Positions 23,251 to 33,811 are shown, numbered from the stretch's first letter. The stretch: 64,000 bases of DNA from Bedellia somnulentella (GCA_963576735.1 OY755191.1:10631608-10695607), one strand, 5' to 3'. Notes: generated by a model not told the origin, from the letters alone. Program-made: numbers and translations.

Positions 23251-23336
23251 ATTTCTAGATCTATTGGTAATAAAGCACTACACAAAAAGTACACTAAAAC
23301 TTTATCTGTAATATGCAGTAGTCTTAAGAGCTTATT

Positions 23337-23519
23337 CCATTTGTCTGAATGGAGACGTCTGAGAGCCACAGAATCTGAATTCAGACTAGTGGAATAACGT
23401 TCAGAACGCTAGGCTTCTGAAAAGAAGACAAATTGGGTAGTGGAATAACAAGCGTCTGCGGCAGTAACTTCGAAGGACGTCTGAATTCAGAAACGACAAA
23501 GTGTAATGGAATAAGCTCT
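23337..23519. mobile_element. MITE with 15-bp terminal inverted repeats
   Basis: The 183-bp element begins AGAGCTTATTCCATT and ends with its exact reverse complement. It is flanked on both sides by TTA, the 3-bp target duplication typical of PIF/Harbinger-type DNA transposons. It has no transposase, so it would be non-autonomous. Internal sequence contains further partial palindromes (GTCTGAATTCAGA-like). Confidence 0.75.
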
Positions 23520-23699
23520 TTATCTTTCTCATTAAATTCTTATTCACTAAGATATGGCACTTAACAATCCGCCATCTTATCTGTGGCTGCAGGTTAGATA
23601 GACATTGCACTGCCCTGTTATGACATGCTTAACATAATAAGTATTTGCAGAGGCGATGAATTGACAGACCAAGATATTGGGTGCAGAAATACAGATAGT

Positions 23700-23800
23700 T
23701 GCATACATACATACATACATATACTCACGGCTATAAATCCCTTGAAAGGGTAGCCACAGCTAGGTGATTAGAAATTCCTCAGGCACTTTTGGAAGATAGC
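23700..23800 (-). mobile_element. Family A element, strongly 5'-truncated
   Basis: Long CATA tail, then CTCACGGCTATAAATCCC and the module to about TTTTGGAAG. Only the 3' third of the family remains. Confidence 0.8.
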
Positions 23801-24288
23801 TTCTCCTGCATTAAATAATGAATTTTGGTACTCCGTATTTATTGAATGGGTGTATCTTTCAAAATATATTATAAGGCAGGTGTCCGAAATATGAAAAATA
23901 AACGAAACGTAGTAACGAAAAAAAGGAAAAAGATTTACCCCTTTTTAATTGAGGCAAATTGCGGTCACAGCAGAGTGTGAAATTGACATGAATAATTTAA
24001 GGTTTAATTTTGGCCACTGTATGATTTTAAAATGAAAGTTCTATCAACTGATGGCAAAAGGTTATGGATCGATAGGGGGCCTATTTATATCCTGACATTT
24101 AATTTAATGCCATTTTGAACAAAAGCCATAATTCGTTACTGACTAAATAATGTAATCTTCATCGTTCTAAGAACATATGCATAAATCCGTATCATATCCC
24201 AAATTATCAGATGTTGGATGATTATTAGTAAAAATCGAAAACGCGCAGAAAATATTGATCTATTGTTAATGATAATAAAACCACTAAC
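23801..24288. other. Non-coding stretch downstream of a candidate exon
   Basis: If the minus-strand exon ending at 24289 is real, this is the start of its downstream intron, which would run about 20.7 kb to the dystrophin exon. Nothing else is recognised. Confidence 0.4.
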
Positions 24289-24711
24289 CTTTTCGAAATG
24301 TCGAAACTCCGCCAACAATATATAATTCAAATGTAAATATCTTGCGTCCTCACAAGAAGCGGCCTTCCTCCTGAATCCAGGCTTCTTATAATAATAGTTA
24401 TAACCCGTGTACTCCGAACTATGTAAATTAACTTTTAAAGCCCCTTTAAAGTCCCAATCACCTCCGCAACCGTAACAAAGTCCTTGAGTTAAAAATCGTT
24501 CCCATATAGGTTTTGTAGTAAATTTTTCGGTGGCGATTCTCGGGGTCGACGGCCATTTTATTTGACCCGCCCCCGCTTGGCCATCGCGGGGGCGGCGAGG
24601 CCATGTCCCAGTGGTTTCTTTAGGCCTGAAACTTGATAGACTCCTTTGCAGTTTCCACTCCTCTAGGTCTTGACTATCAGCTGATGGCCTCCAACGCCAT
24701 TTTGAAATCAC
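24289..24711 (-). CDS. Candidate isoform-specific dystrophin 5' exon or internal exon
   Basis: A minus-strand open block of 141 codons ends at a strong donor, CATTTCGAAAAG|GTTAGTGG, in phase 0. That is the phase needed by the dystrophin exon at 3418-3590. Its translation is coding-like: SKWRWRPSADSQDLEEWKL early, PRRPRDGQAGAGQIKWP in the middle, and YLHLNYILLAEFRHFEK last. The centre is GC-rich (24540-24610). The first codon is GTG, there is no in-frame ATG, and TAA lies four codons upstream, so the exon would need an upstream acceptor or another start. An alternative ATG frame starts at 24604 (MASPPPRWPSGGGSNKMAVD) and ends at a weaker donor, CGGAG|GTGATT, at 24462 in phase 2. One of the two is probably coding, but which one is not settled. 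Dystrophin genes use several internal promoters, so an isoform start here would be natural. Confidence 0.5.
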
Positions 24712-25135
24712 TCGTGATTGTTAATGATGACACTTCACTTAGACGTTTCGCACATTGATGTTCAACGGTTTGAAAATGGGTTTATTTGCACTCGATGATT
24801 TTGTTCTTGAATTCATTTGGGTATTTTGTATCTGCTTTTGAAATGGAGTAAATTGGAGATGTATCAATTGCAATTGCTGACGTGTTTAGTAGTAAATTAC
24901 GTAAATAGTGTACAAAAGTAAAATATTGCAGTTTAATAATACGGCAATAGATATATATAGACCAAATGATACTAATATAACACGGAGGCTCTACAGACCA
25001 CACTTTAATGAGTTAGATAGCAACGACAACATAGCGCAGTAAAAATAAGTGATAACATTATTACTCAGGCCAGCTGAGACCAAATTGATTAACATAATGT
25101 TTACCGCCTGTTGTCTGTTTTCAGCGTTTAATTTA
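24712..25135. other. Flank of the candidate exon
   Basis: Possible promoter region for the minus-strand exon, but no TATA box or initiator convincingly placed. No repeat recognised. Confidence 0.35.
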
Positions 25136-25322
25136 CTTTTAAAATTTCTCAGCCACATTTGGAAGTTGATAGGGGACATAATGGTAGAAATAAAGTATCG
25201 TTGGTGATACCCCAGCCGCATCGCCCGAAAACAACTCCAAAAGCTCCATACCCTTAGTCGACTCTTACGATACCCGTGGGGAGAAAGGGGTATTGAAATT
25301 CTAAGCCAGCACTACTCGGCGT
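25136..25322 (-). mobile_element. Family A element, beta type, 3' end missing
   Basis: Starts at TTTCTCAGCCACATTTGG and runs to the 5' end GCCGAGTAGTGCTGGC (sense). The hairpin module and TATG tail are absent, so it was cut after insertion. Confidence 0.8.
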
Positions 25323-27214
25323 TATCATTCAATTAAAAAATAATTAGAACTTTTTGTTCAGGAAAACCTCATTATTTATTACTAATTTAAAATATCCTGT
25401 AAAACATAATGAAAATTTGCATACTATTAATCAACGCCAAAAGAAGTACAATCACGAAAAGCCAGATTAAATCACAAGTATATGAAGACTAATATCTGTT
25501 CAATTTACTTTGTCATGACGGAGGAGTAAAGAAACAAGAATTACAAAGGAGACAAAATATGATGCCTCCAAGTTACTAATTAATGGACGGAGATTGAAAA
25601 CCTCGGGTAAAATTTCTTACTAAAATCACTTAGTCATTGTACTCTCAAATTTCACTCGCCTACGACACGCTTTAAACAATTATTAAAAATCTTATTTAAT
25701 TAATTATATGGCCATGTTTCGTTCGCGTTCCAAACGTATTAATTCTAGGAAATAGTACATAGACCTTTAAAATCATGATAACCCTGCATATTTTATGTTA
25801 AATATATGAAAAAATATCTTCAAAAAATATAATGTAGCAAGATTAAAATTGAAAAGGACCTTTCAATTAAAATAATCCTGGAATCAGAACACGTTTACAG
25901 ATCTGTACCCCGAAAACCCTAATTAGTATAACCTTGAATAGAATAGGAATCAAAGGAAATAGCCAACCAAAGGCGTCCGATAAATAACATCAGAATTCCT
26001 CTTTCCTATTGCAGTAGAAGCCTCTCCTTCGAAGCCGGGAAAGCCTATTAATCAAATAACGCTTAGTGATTAATTTGAGAATCTGCAATTACGCTGAAAT
26101 CACCTAAATTAAGAAGCCGAACGCTAAGATGTACTAATAATTATGGAGATGTCTTACTTCGGAAAAAAAATGGGTGTTAAAAATAATGTAATGTCAAAAA
26201 CATTTGAATAAATCTCCACACATATCTACAGTATCTAAAGTCTTTTCGCACTCTTACATTTTCCCCACAAAAGTGTGAAATTTGTTTTAAAAGGCTCATA
26301 CTATTAAAATTGATTTCATTTTATTGTATTATAGATTTAGAATAAATTATCGTTATTTCCAGTTTATCAATGGTTAAATAAAAAAAACTGCGTATTTACT
26401 GGCCACCGTCTCTGCCCACCCCGATGAGTATTGATCTAATGAGTATGTGAACAACAACACTACACTAACAATAATAATATTTAGAATATGCCTCCTCCAA
26501 AATTGAGCAGCTTCAAATCTTAAAGGAAATTAAGAAGCTTACTCACTAAAACCAAGAGAGTATAGATTATGAAAGCCAATAAATTACTTTACAAAGAAAG
26601 CAATTATTTTTTTAATCGCCAACATAAATTTCGTTACTAAGCTGCAGCTATATTACTTTACCGAACATTTAATTAAGTTAGAATAGTTTGAGACAATCAA
26701 GGGCCGTTATTTTACAGCTAGTGGTAATTTTACTTCATAAATATTAAATTTATTAGAAACAGCTTAAACATTTTAATGAAACTTCGTTTAACTTAAGTTG
26801 TGAAACGCGTTTAAGTTTGTTGCACTTAAACAAGTTGCTAGTTAAAAGAAAAACACATTTATCTATTCAAGATTTTCAGAATGAATTGGTGCAGTAACTT
26901 GTACTACGAAGATTTTTCCAAATTAGCTATGATGTTTAGTTCTAGCTGTTTCGGTTTTCTATTTTAATATGTTAGGATCTTTTTCATCTTGAGATATCTT
27001 TTTTTCCATTACTTGTTTTCACTACAGGCTTATTTCTAATGTTTTTTTTTTGGACTTCTTGATTTTGATAACAGCATTATTATTGTATAACATTATTTTT
27101 TTAATATAACCAATACTAATCACAGCCAACAGGAGTTCATTGATAGGAACCCTGAATTAAATATATTCCTCATGGGATATTTTAAAACTAATTGCTTTCT
27201 AATCTTATATCAGA
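25323..27214. other. Non-coding stretch
   Basis: About 1.9 kb of AT-rich DNA with no recognised exon or repeat. It is one of the longest repeat-free pieces of the window. Confidence 0.5.
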
Positions 27215-27412
27215 AATATACTCCCCGTTATTCCATTGGCGTAGACAAATACTATCGATCGCTACTTTGTACGATCCTGACAAACATCTCTATCTTTGTG
27301 TACATCCATCAATCCTTTCATACATGCTCTTTTATTTTTCATACTTCGGACGCTTGCCTTTTTGAGCACACACGCTATTTTGGTCCAAATGTGTCTTCCT
27401 AGTACAATCTAG
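27215..27412 (-). mobile_element. Family C LINE 3' end
   Basis: Minus-oriented coding end with GACTATCGATCGC-like, GTACGATCCTGACAAACATC, CATACATGCTCTTTTATTTT and TTTGAGCACAC motifs. The tail is decayed and the frame is broken. Confidence 0.75.
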
Positions 27413-27829
27413 TCTGCATTTAGCTTTCAAATCAATAACAGAAACATAAATTATGCATTGTAAGAAAGAGTATTTATGGGCCATTTTGATGTAATTCGCA
27501 GTGATTGTTAAGCTCCGTGCGCCGACAAACGTAATTATTGCAATCCTGGCAAGGTGCCTGTTTCATATTTGAAATTAATTTTAAAATTTTAGTTTTATAT
27601 AAAAGTGAGTTTGAGTTTGCCAAATCATTTTTTAACCCAGGTTTGGAACTATTTTAATATAAATGAAAGGATGACGGAGAGAGATACGAGTATTTTTTTT
27701 ATGATAATGTTTATGTAAAGAAGTAGAAAAGGGAATGTCACGATGATTTGAATTAATGAATAAGATATGACATGTACTCATTTCACATATAAAAGTGGGT
27801 TTTATTGAGAGGAGAAGCTCTGCGTAGAA
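27413..27829. other. Non-coding spacer
   Basis: Nothing recognised. Confidence 0.45.
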
Positions 27830-27836
27830 GAGAAGA

Positions 27837-28082
27837 GCTGTGTAGTGTCGGCTTAGAATAGCACTACCCCATTTCTTCCGGTGGGTGTACGTAAGAGTCG
27901 ACTAACGGACTTGGGGCTTTTTAAGGGATTTTTGGGCGATGCGGTTGGAGACCCATCATCAACAACCTTTATTCTACCATCTTTACGCCACTCAACTTCC
28001 AAAAGTGGCTGAGGAATTTCTAATTTCTCAGCTCTGGCTACCCCTTTTAGGGATTTATATACGTGAGTATATGTATGTTTGT
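27837..28082 (+). mobile_element. Family A element, alpha type, full length
   Basis: Complete and well conserved copy from GCTGTGTAGTGTCGGC to the TATG tail. A 7-bp repeat GAGAAGA at 27830-27836 and 28083-28089 is a short target-site duplication. Confidence 0.92.
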
Positions 28083-28089
28083 GAGAAGA

Positions 28090-28425
28090 TGGCTAGAGAG
28101 CATGTAGATCAAGTAGAAAATGCACTAAAAAAGGGAGGTATCCGAAGTACATACATACATACATACATATTCTCACGCCGTTAGTTCCCATTGGGGTAGG
28201 CAGAGACTATCGATCGCCACTTTGTACGATCCTGGCAAACCTCTCTGGCTTCGTTTACATCCATCAATCTTTTCATACATGCTCTTTTATTCTTCATACT
28301 GCGGACACCTGATACGTATCCGAAGTATTTAGAATAATAAAAAGATTGATAAATTTCAAATAAAGTTCGAGAGGTGTGCCAGGATTAAAACGTGCAAAGG
28401 AGCGATCGAGTCCTTTTGTCAACCA
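28090..28425 (+). mobile_element. Older family C LINE copy, split by a younger one
   Basis: The left part 28090-28148 matches the LINE coding end up to GTATCCGAAGT. The right part 28327-28425 continues the same alignment (AATAATAAAAAGATTGATAA, CGAGAGGTGTGCCAGGAT). A younger family C copy in the opposite orientation separates the halves at 28149-28315. Confidence 0.75.
28149..28315 (-). mobile_element. Young family C copy inserted into an older one
   Basis: A 167-bp minus-oriented LINE 3' end with tail CATACATACATACATATTCT, module CGCCGTTAGTTCCCATTGGGG and coding end. The perfect 11-bp repeat GTATCCGAAGT at 28138-28148 and 28316-28326 is the target-site duplication. It shows that a strongly 5'-truncated LINE end of SINE size is a genuine insertion product. 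Confidence 0.93.
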
Positions 28426-28785
28426 ATGATTGGCGAGATTATGTATTTGTATGTATCCACTCGATGAAAATGTAATTGAATACGCATGATACAAATAAAT
28501 ATAATTAAAAATGATGCAAAAATGATGTACTTCTTCCATACTTATCCTCACAGCACATTTACGTTATTACCAAGGGGCTTAAGCCTACTCTAAATAGTGC
28601 ACTTAGTGCTTGCATGAAAATATTTATGAATTTTTTGAAAGTTGTGAGGGTAACCAGCGTCAGAAAAATCTGGCACAATAGAAAATAATTGTTATGAGTA
28701 CAAAAATATCAACCTACACCTCTAGCCAATCTTTCAGGCTCTTCCTCAACATCTAAATAAAATATTACGTCATTTTACGACTATG
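28426..28785. other. Non-coding spacer
   Basis: No clear feature. Around 28612-28690 a faint family C resemblance (TGCATGAAAATATTTATGAA) is too weak to call. Confidence 0.4.
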
Positions 28786-29239
28786 CTATCGATCGCCACT
28801 TCGTACGATCCTGGCAAACCTCTCTTGCTTCGTCTACATCCATCAATCTTTTTATACATGCTCTTCTATTCTTCATACTTCGGACGCCTGCCTTTTTGAG
28901 CACACTTTCAATTTGGTCCAAGTGTATCTTTCGTGGCCGTCCTCTACTAACATTACCTTCCACATTAGCTCTATAGATACCTTTTACCAATTTGCTATCA
29001 CCCATCCTCTCGATGTGCCCAAACCATCTCAACATTCCTTTTTCTATCTTACTTACAATATCATCTTTTATACCACACCTTTCACGAATCACGTCATTCC
29101 TCACACGATCACATAACCGTACATTACAAACTTTTCTGAGGGACCTCATTTCTACTGCATTCACTCTGCTTTCATGCTTCTTCTGCCACACCCAACATTC
29201 ACTGCCATACATAAGCGTAGGATTAATAATAGTAAACAT
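28786..29239 (-). pseudogene. LINE reverse-transcriptase C-terminus (family C), best preserved copy
   Basis: An uninterrupted frame of about 150 codons on the minus strand encodes the C-terminal part of a non-LTR retrotransposon polyprotein. Visible motifs are PTLMYGSECWVWQKKHESR, AVEMRSLRKVC, KGMLRWFGHIERM and GRPRKIHLDQI, then VRSMKNRRACIKRLMDV and CQDRTKWRS. The pattern YGSE-W, AVEMR-LR, RWFGH-RM, GRPR is found after the reverse-transcriptase core in RTE-like and related insect LINEs. The clade is my inference. The copy has lost its 5' part, including the catalytic domain, and its 3' tail, so it is non-functional. Confidence 0.85.
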
Positions 29240-29346
29240 ACATTTATAATGCCACTAGTTCCCATTGGTGTAGGCAGAGACTATCGATCGCCACTTTTTA
29301 CGATCTTAACAAACATCTCTAGCTTTGTTTACATCCATCAATCTTC
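29240..29346 (-). mobile_element. Family C LINE 3' end
   Basis: Tail-like CATACATTT, module AATGCCACTAGTTCCCATTGG..AGGCAGAGACTATCGATC, and coding end to ACATCCATCAATCTT. It abuts the 5' side of the larger LINE fragment in the same orientation. Confidence 0.8.
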
Positions 29347-29853
29347 TCAAGAATAATATAAAGAAATAATGTAACTTATGAGTCTCTTTATACCTAACAA
29401 TATTTTTATTCTCATGTTTGTAGAACAAAAACATAATCCTCAGCCGATACTTAGGATTCGCGTCTCAAACGGTGAGGAAATGAAAAGTTCCGGACCAGCG
29501 CTTCCCAAAGTGGCAAGCTCTAATGGGATTTCTGTATGAAATGTCGAAAATGAAAAATAGAGCGTTAGAACAAGAAACGAGTATTATAAGTTTTTTTTGT
29601 ATTATGCTTTTTTTGGCGATTGGTTAAAAGTCGATTTCAGAGGTCATTTTCTATCAGACTGAAAAAGACTTTTTTTTTTAAATATAGAGAAGACAGCTCA
29701 ATATTTCAGTATAAACTCAATATACCTTATATATCTACTTGATATTTTTTCATGAAGCAGAAGCAGTTTTTTTAAGGTACTTACTAACGGTAATTGAATA
29801 TGTTTAAAACAGACTACTATTTTACATTTTTTTAATTATTTATAATTCATAGT
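29347..29853. other. Non-coding spacer
   Basis: Nothing recognised before the 377-bp tandem array. Confidence 0.45.
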
Positions 29854-31092
29854 TAAGACCAAATATAATTGAAAACAATACAATTACCTACTTTACTATT
29901 TTATTTTATTTGGAAGATTTACAGCGTATACATTAACTAAACAATAAAGTAAACAGTGCAATGCCAATTAAAAATCTCCACCTATAACAACAGTTTTACA
30001 GTATGATATAAAAAGTTAGCTTTTTAGCTTTACTAACAGTAACTTTTAAAAGCAAATCACCTAATCTATATCGGATACCATACTTCATACCGGCTAAATT
30101 TAGTAGATTTTCTAATAAAACAGCATTATATTAAATACGGCCAACTAAGGTTATAGTTTAATTAATACGGCAAAATAAGTTTTCCGCTTATTAAGCCAAA
30201 TGAACTGCAGCCGCACTCACAATACGGAGCTAATAAACAAACAAACGTGGCAATTAAGTTCTCAATCTAGAACAAACCCTAACTTTTCCATAATTCAACA
30301 GAATCAATTGGAGAAGACAAAAAAGTCACAAATATGGATAAGACCAAATATAATTGAAAACAATACAATTACCTACCGCAAAGTATGCTACAAATATATA
30401 TGTTTTTTATTGACCAGCAGTAACTAAAAAAGTCATAAGCCATCTCTAAACCTTAAAATCAGATATCGTACTTTGTACCGTTTATTTTCCAATAAAACTG
30501 CAATAAATTAACTACAGACAACTAAGGCCATAGTTTAATTAATACCGCAAAATCAGTTTTCCGCTTTTTAAGCCAAATGAACTGCAGCCGCACTCACAAT
30601 ACGGAGCTAATAAACAAACAAACGTGACAATTAAGTTCTCAATCTAGAACAAACCCTAACATTTCCATAATTCAACAGAATCAATTGGAGAAGACAACAA
30701 AGATACAAATATGGATAAGACCAAATATAATTGAAAACAATACAATTACCCACCGCAAAGTATCCTACAAAAATATATGTTTTTAATTGACCAGCAGTAA
30801 CTAAAAAAATCATAAGCCACCTCAAAACCTTAATATCGGATATCGTACTTTGTACCGTTTATTTTCCAATAAAACTGCAATAAATTAACTACAGCCAACT
30901 AAGGCCATAGTTTAATTAATACCGCAAAATCAGTTTTCCGCTTATTAAGCCAAATGAACTGCAGCCGCACTCACAATACGGAGCTAATAAACAAACAAAC
31001 GTGACAATTAAGTTCTCAATCTAGAACGAGCCCGGTCGCCGTCGCCGGCCAACCAGCGGCGCTCAAACTGTTCCATAATTCAACAGAATCAA
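29854..31092. repeat. 377-bp tandem repeat array, three units
   Basis: The landmark TAAGACCAAATATAATTG occurs at 29854, 30339 and 30716, and CCGCTTWTTAAGCCAAATGA at 30184, 30561 and 30938. The period is 377 bases. The first unit carries about 108 extra bases. Units share TGAACTGCAGCCGCACTCAC and CAGAATCAATTGGAGAAGA. They differ by a few percent, so the array is moderately young. Confidence 0.88.
31028..31070. other. GC-rich 43-bp block in the last array unit
   Basis: The block GAGCCCGGTCGCCGTCGCCG and the following bases to CAAACTG stand where the two earlier units have a 12-base AAACCCTAAC-like sequence. It is far richer in GC than the array. A minus-strand frame crosses it (SVELWNSLSAAGWPATATG), but no splice sites or family support an exon. 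Confidence 0.6.
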
Positions 31093-32540
31093 TTGGAGAA
31101 GAGGATAAAGTCGCTTCACTAACTTCACCGGCGAGACTGTTAAGTGGAAGGTTGTCGGTATTTTGATTGTATGCTTTGCAGTCTATGATTGGCCGAATAT
31201 TACACAACTATTTGTATTTGCAAGAAAATAAAGGATTTTTTATCAGAAGAGTATATTTCTGTATTATTTGAAGTTTTTGTCGACAAACATCATTTACTTT
31301 AATGAACTCTTCAAATTTTTTAGATTTAACCTCGTTACTACAAATTCATCACATTTCTCTTCATAAGAACAAAACTTATAGGCAGCATTTGTAAAAAAAA
31401 AAGAAACATTTTAGTTTGTCACTTAATTAGCCATAACTAAAACAGTTCTCACAATAATAACCAAAAATTTAATTGCGTAAAAAAAGCTTCCCCTTAAGCA
31501 AACATTCCGACATCGCTGTCAATTTACGAACGAATACCTATAAGCGTCCGGATATCATCGTAATTTAGTGAGATATCGTTGAAACGAATCCCATTTGAAT
31601 AACCAGGGTACCGAATCGCTTCGTGACATCATTCGGTTGGAGCTCGCAGTATTTTCATTTCAATTATAATTTCACGACATCATTTGGTATCTAAAATGAA
31701 AGAGCTATAATCTGTGGTGATTACACCCAAGTATTCTATAGCCATCTAAAACTTATCTTTACTTATACATAAAGAAATTTTTATAATCAAATACATAAAA
31801 TAACAAGAAAACAACTTAATGACCAACATTTATCGATAAATAAATAGCGTTAATAAGAAATGCTGGCCATTTTCTGTCTATCGACGTAAGCAACAAATAG
31901 TCACCATCTATTTTAGCCCGACAAGGCATACGTCTTCTAAATTTGAACTAAGATTTATCGAGCGTGGGTAAGGTTTAGTTGGCGCTATTTTTTGTCTTGG
32001 ATACGAATTGCTTCACTTATTTACAAAAATAGCGGATGCATTCCTAAAGAAAGGCTAATCTATTTCTTTACTTATAAAACACGACGCAATACTACTGATT
32101 TCATATCGTTAGACGGGACGTATTACATATTGAAAAGTGTGAATAATGATTTCGTCTAAACAAAAAAATTTGTTGGATCAATTACAATTAAAATCACAAT
32201 TTCTACGTTTGCAACAGGTTTCGCGTGAGGAGAAACTTCTCAGTTTTAAAAGAATCTTCATCACATCGCACAAGACGTGTCTAAAAGTTACTTGTTTAAA
32301 ACCTCCACTCCATTTTCCTTTAACTTCAAAGTGTCGTAATTAAGTCTGACCGAGCAATGTGGCACCCGCTTAATAAATTTCAAAGTTTGGGAAGAACTGA
32401 TTGAGACAAACAGTTTTGTGAACATTTTGCACCGTTAAATATATTCTCAGTCAAATTATGCATTCAACATTTTCCGTTCAAAATACATATTTTTTATTTA
32501 CAAGACTCTAATAAACATAATAAAATAACTAGCACTAGAA
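31093..32540. other. Non-coding stretch
   Basis: No recognised element. A 65-codon plus-strand frame at 32146-32343 starts MISSKQKNLLDQLQLKSQ and is mildly coiled-coil-like, but has no known family and no clear splice context. Confidence 0.4.
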
Positions 32541-32650
32541 ACGTGAGGCTTGTGGGAGCACGTATGTCATATGAGAAGTGAGAAACTGACAGTTAGATCA
32601 TACAAAATCTGACACTTCTCACATGACATAACTCTCACATGCCTCATGCT
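32541..32650. mobile_element. Foldback (inverted-repeat) element
   Basis: Two arms of about 40 bases, at 32541-32581 and 32611-32650, are imperfect reverse complements. They share GTGAGGCTTGTGGGAGCAC-like, TATGTCATATGAGAAGTG and the inverse CACTTCTCACATGACATA. A spacer of about 30 bases separates them. Probably a small non-autonomous DNA element; no target duplication was identified. Confidence 0.65.
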
Positions 32651-33032
32651 ACGGGGGCTGTATACATACATAAAGACTATATTTTCCCAGGGTGCTTTAC
32701 AAAGTAACATTCAATTCATTGCGGCTTAAAGATTCCAATTTGGGTTCTAGTATTGCCTAGCCAATTTGTTGCCTTTTTGTTCTTGTAGTAAATCGAATTA
32801 GAATAAATAAAAAGACAAAAACGTCGTGTAATCCCAAACAAGGATCAACTACAAGAGCTAAAATATAAATCGTGTTTTTACACTTTATATATGTATGAAC
32901 ACTATCTTGTCTTTTACTGGTGGGGTAGGAAAGGTTTATCTTACTAATAGTGACTTTAATCTCGTCCACACTTGTACGAAATTTTTATAATCCAACATTA
33001 ATCGGAAGATTTTCACATACTTAACTAGGTAC
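32651..33032. other. Non-coding spacer
   Basis: Nothing recognised between the foldback element and the interrupted SINE. Confidence 0.45.
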
Positions 33033-33110
33033 TTGAAGAAAGGACATAACATGAATTTAAACGTTCACGCCGAATATCCCCGAAGGGGTTGGCAGAGGTA
33101 CTAATACTGT

Positions 33111-33659
33111 CGAGCCACTATTGTATCTAATAATTTTATTTGTGTGTTCTTTTTAATTGTTTTAATTTTACCTTATCCTAAGTTTACAAGCACTTTTTAC
33201 GCATGTTTGTCTCTCTGTTTGTTTTGTTAAATTTTTATTTCTTTATTGTGAATAAATATGATAAAGGGGTCGTGGGAATATTGATTCCTGTTTTTTCCTC
33301 TATTTTTATGAATTATATAATGTTAAGTTTTTTCCTCTATTTTTATGAATTATATAATGTTAACTTTCGCCGGCCGAATCAAATTGTATGGCACTGGCTG
33401 AATATCAGCGCCACGGTTGGTGACATCATCATCTGTGGCAACATGCTGAGCCAGTAACCAATTCACTGCATAGGGCTGCTTTTTTATATAGTATTTTCTA
33501 AGATTTTCACGATTGCACACTTTTTTATGTTTTAATTTTTTTACTTATGTTCTTTTGTTGTTTTTGTTTACCACTATGTTTTTTTTTTATTTTTTATTTG
33601 TTGTGTATTTTCCTGTGCACTGAATAAAGTTTTTTCTTTCTTTCTTCTTTCTTTCTTAA
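33111..33659 (+). mobile_element. Insertion inside family B SINE, LINE/SINE-like 3' end
   Basis: The insert splits the SINE between CAGAGGTACTAATAC and TCTGAACATCACG. It is T-rich, has a GC-richer core (GCCGGCCGAATC..AGCGCCACGGTTGGTGAC) and ends with AATAAA and a (TTTC)n tail near 33620-33657. That order is typical of a retroposed 3' end. It also contains a 37-bp direct duplication at 33291-33327 and 33328-33364. Confidence 0.65.
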
Positions 33660-33724
33660 TTCTGAACATCACGTGACTTTGTCACCTGGTGTTCAGAATA
33701 CCAACATTTTGCATGGACAGTGTA

Positions 33725-33811
33725 CTCACGTGATAGGGGGCAAGCCTATCGCCGTTTTGTACGAAGTGTATTCGTACAAAACGGCGATAGGCTTGCCCCC
33801 TATCACGTGAG
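33725..33811. repeat. Perfect palindrome, 41-bp arms, 5-bp loop
   Basis: Arm one, 33725-33765, starts CTCACGTGATAGGGGGCAAG. Arm two, 33771-33811, is its exact reverse complement, and the loop is GTGTA. In other family B copies this segment occurs once, so the second arm is an inverted duplication of SINE sequence. It replaces about 15 bases that normally follow. Confidence 0.95.

Noticed and set aside
32146..32343. 65-codon plus-strand frame with coiled-coil-like start
   Set aside because: No recognised family, weak composition signal and no splice or promoter support. Recorded only in the stretch description.
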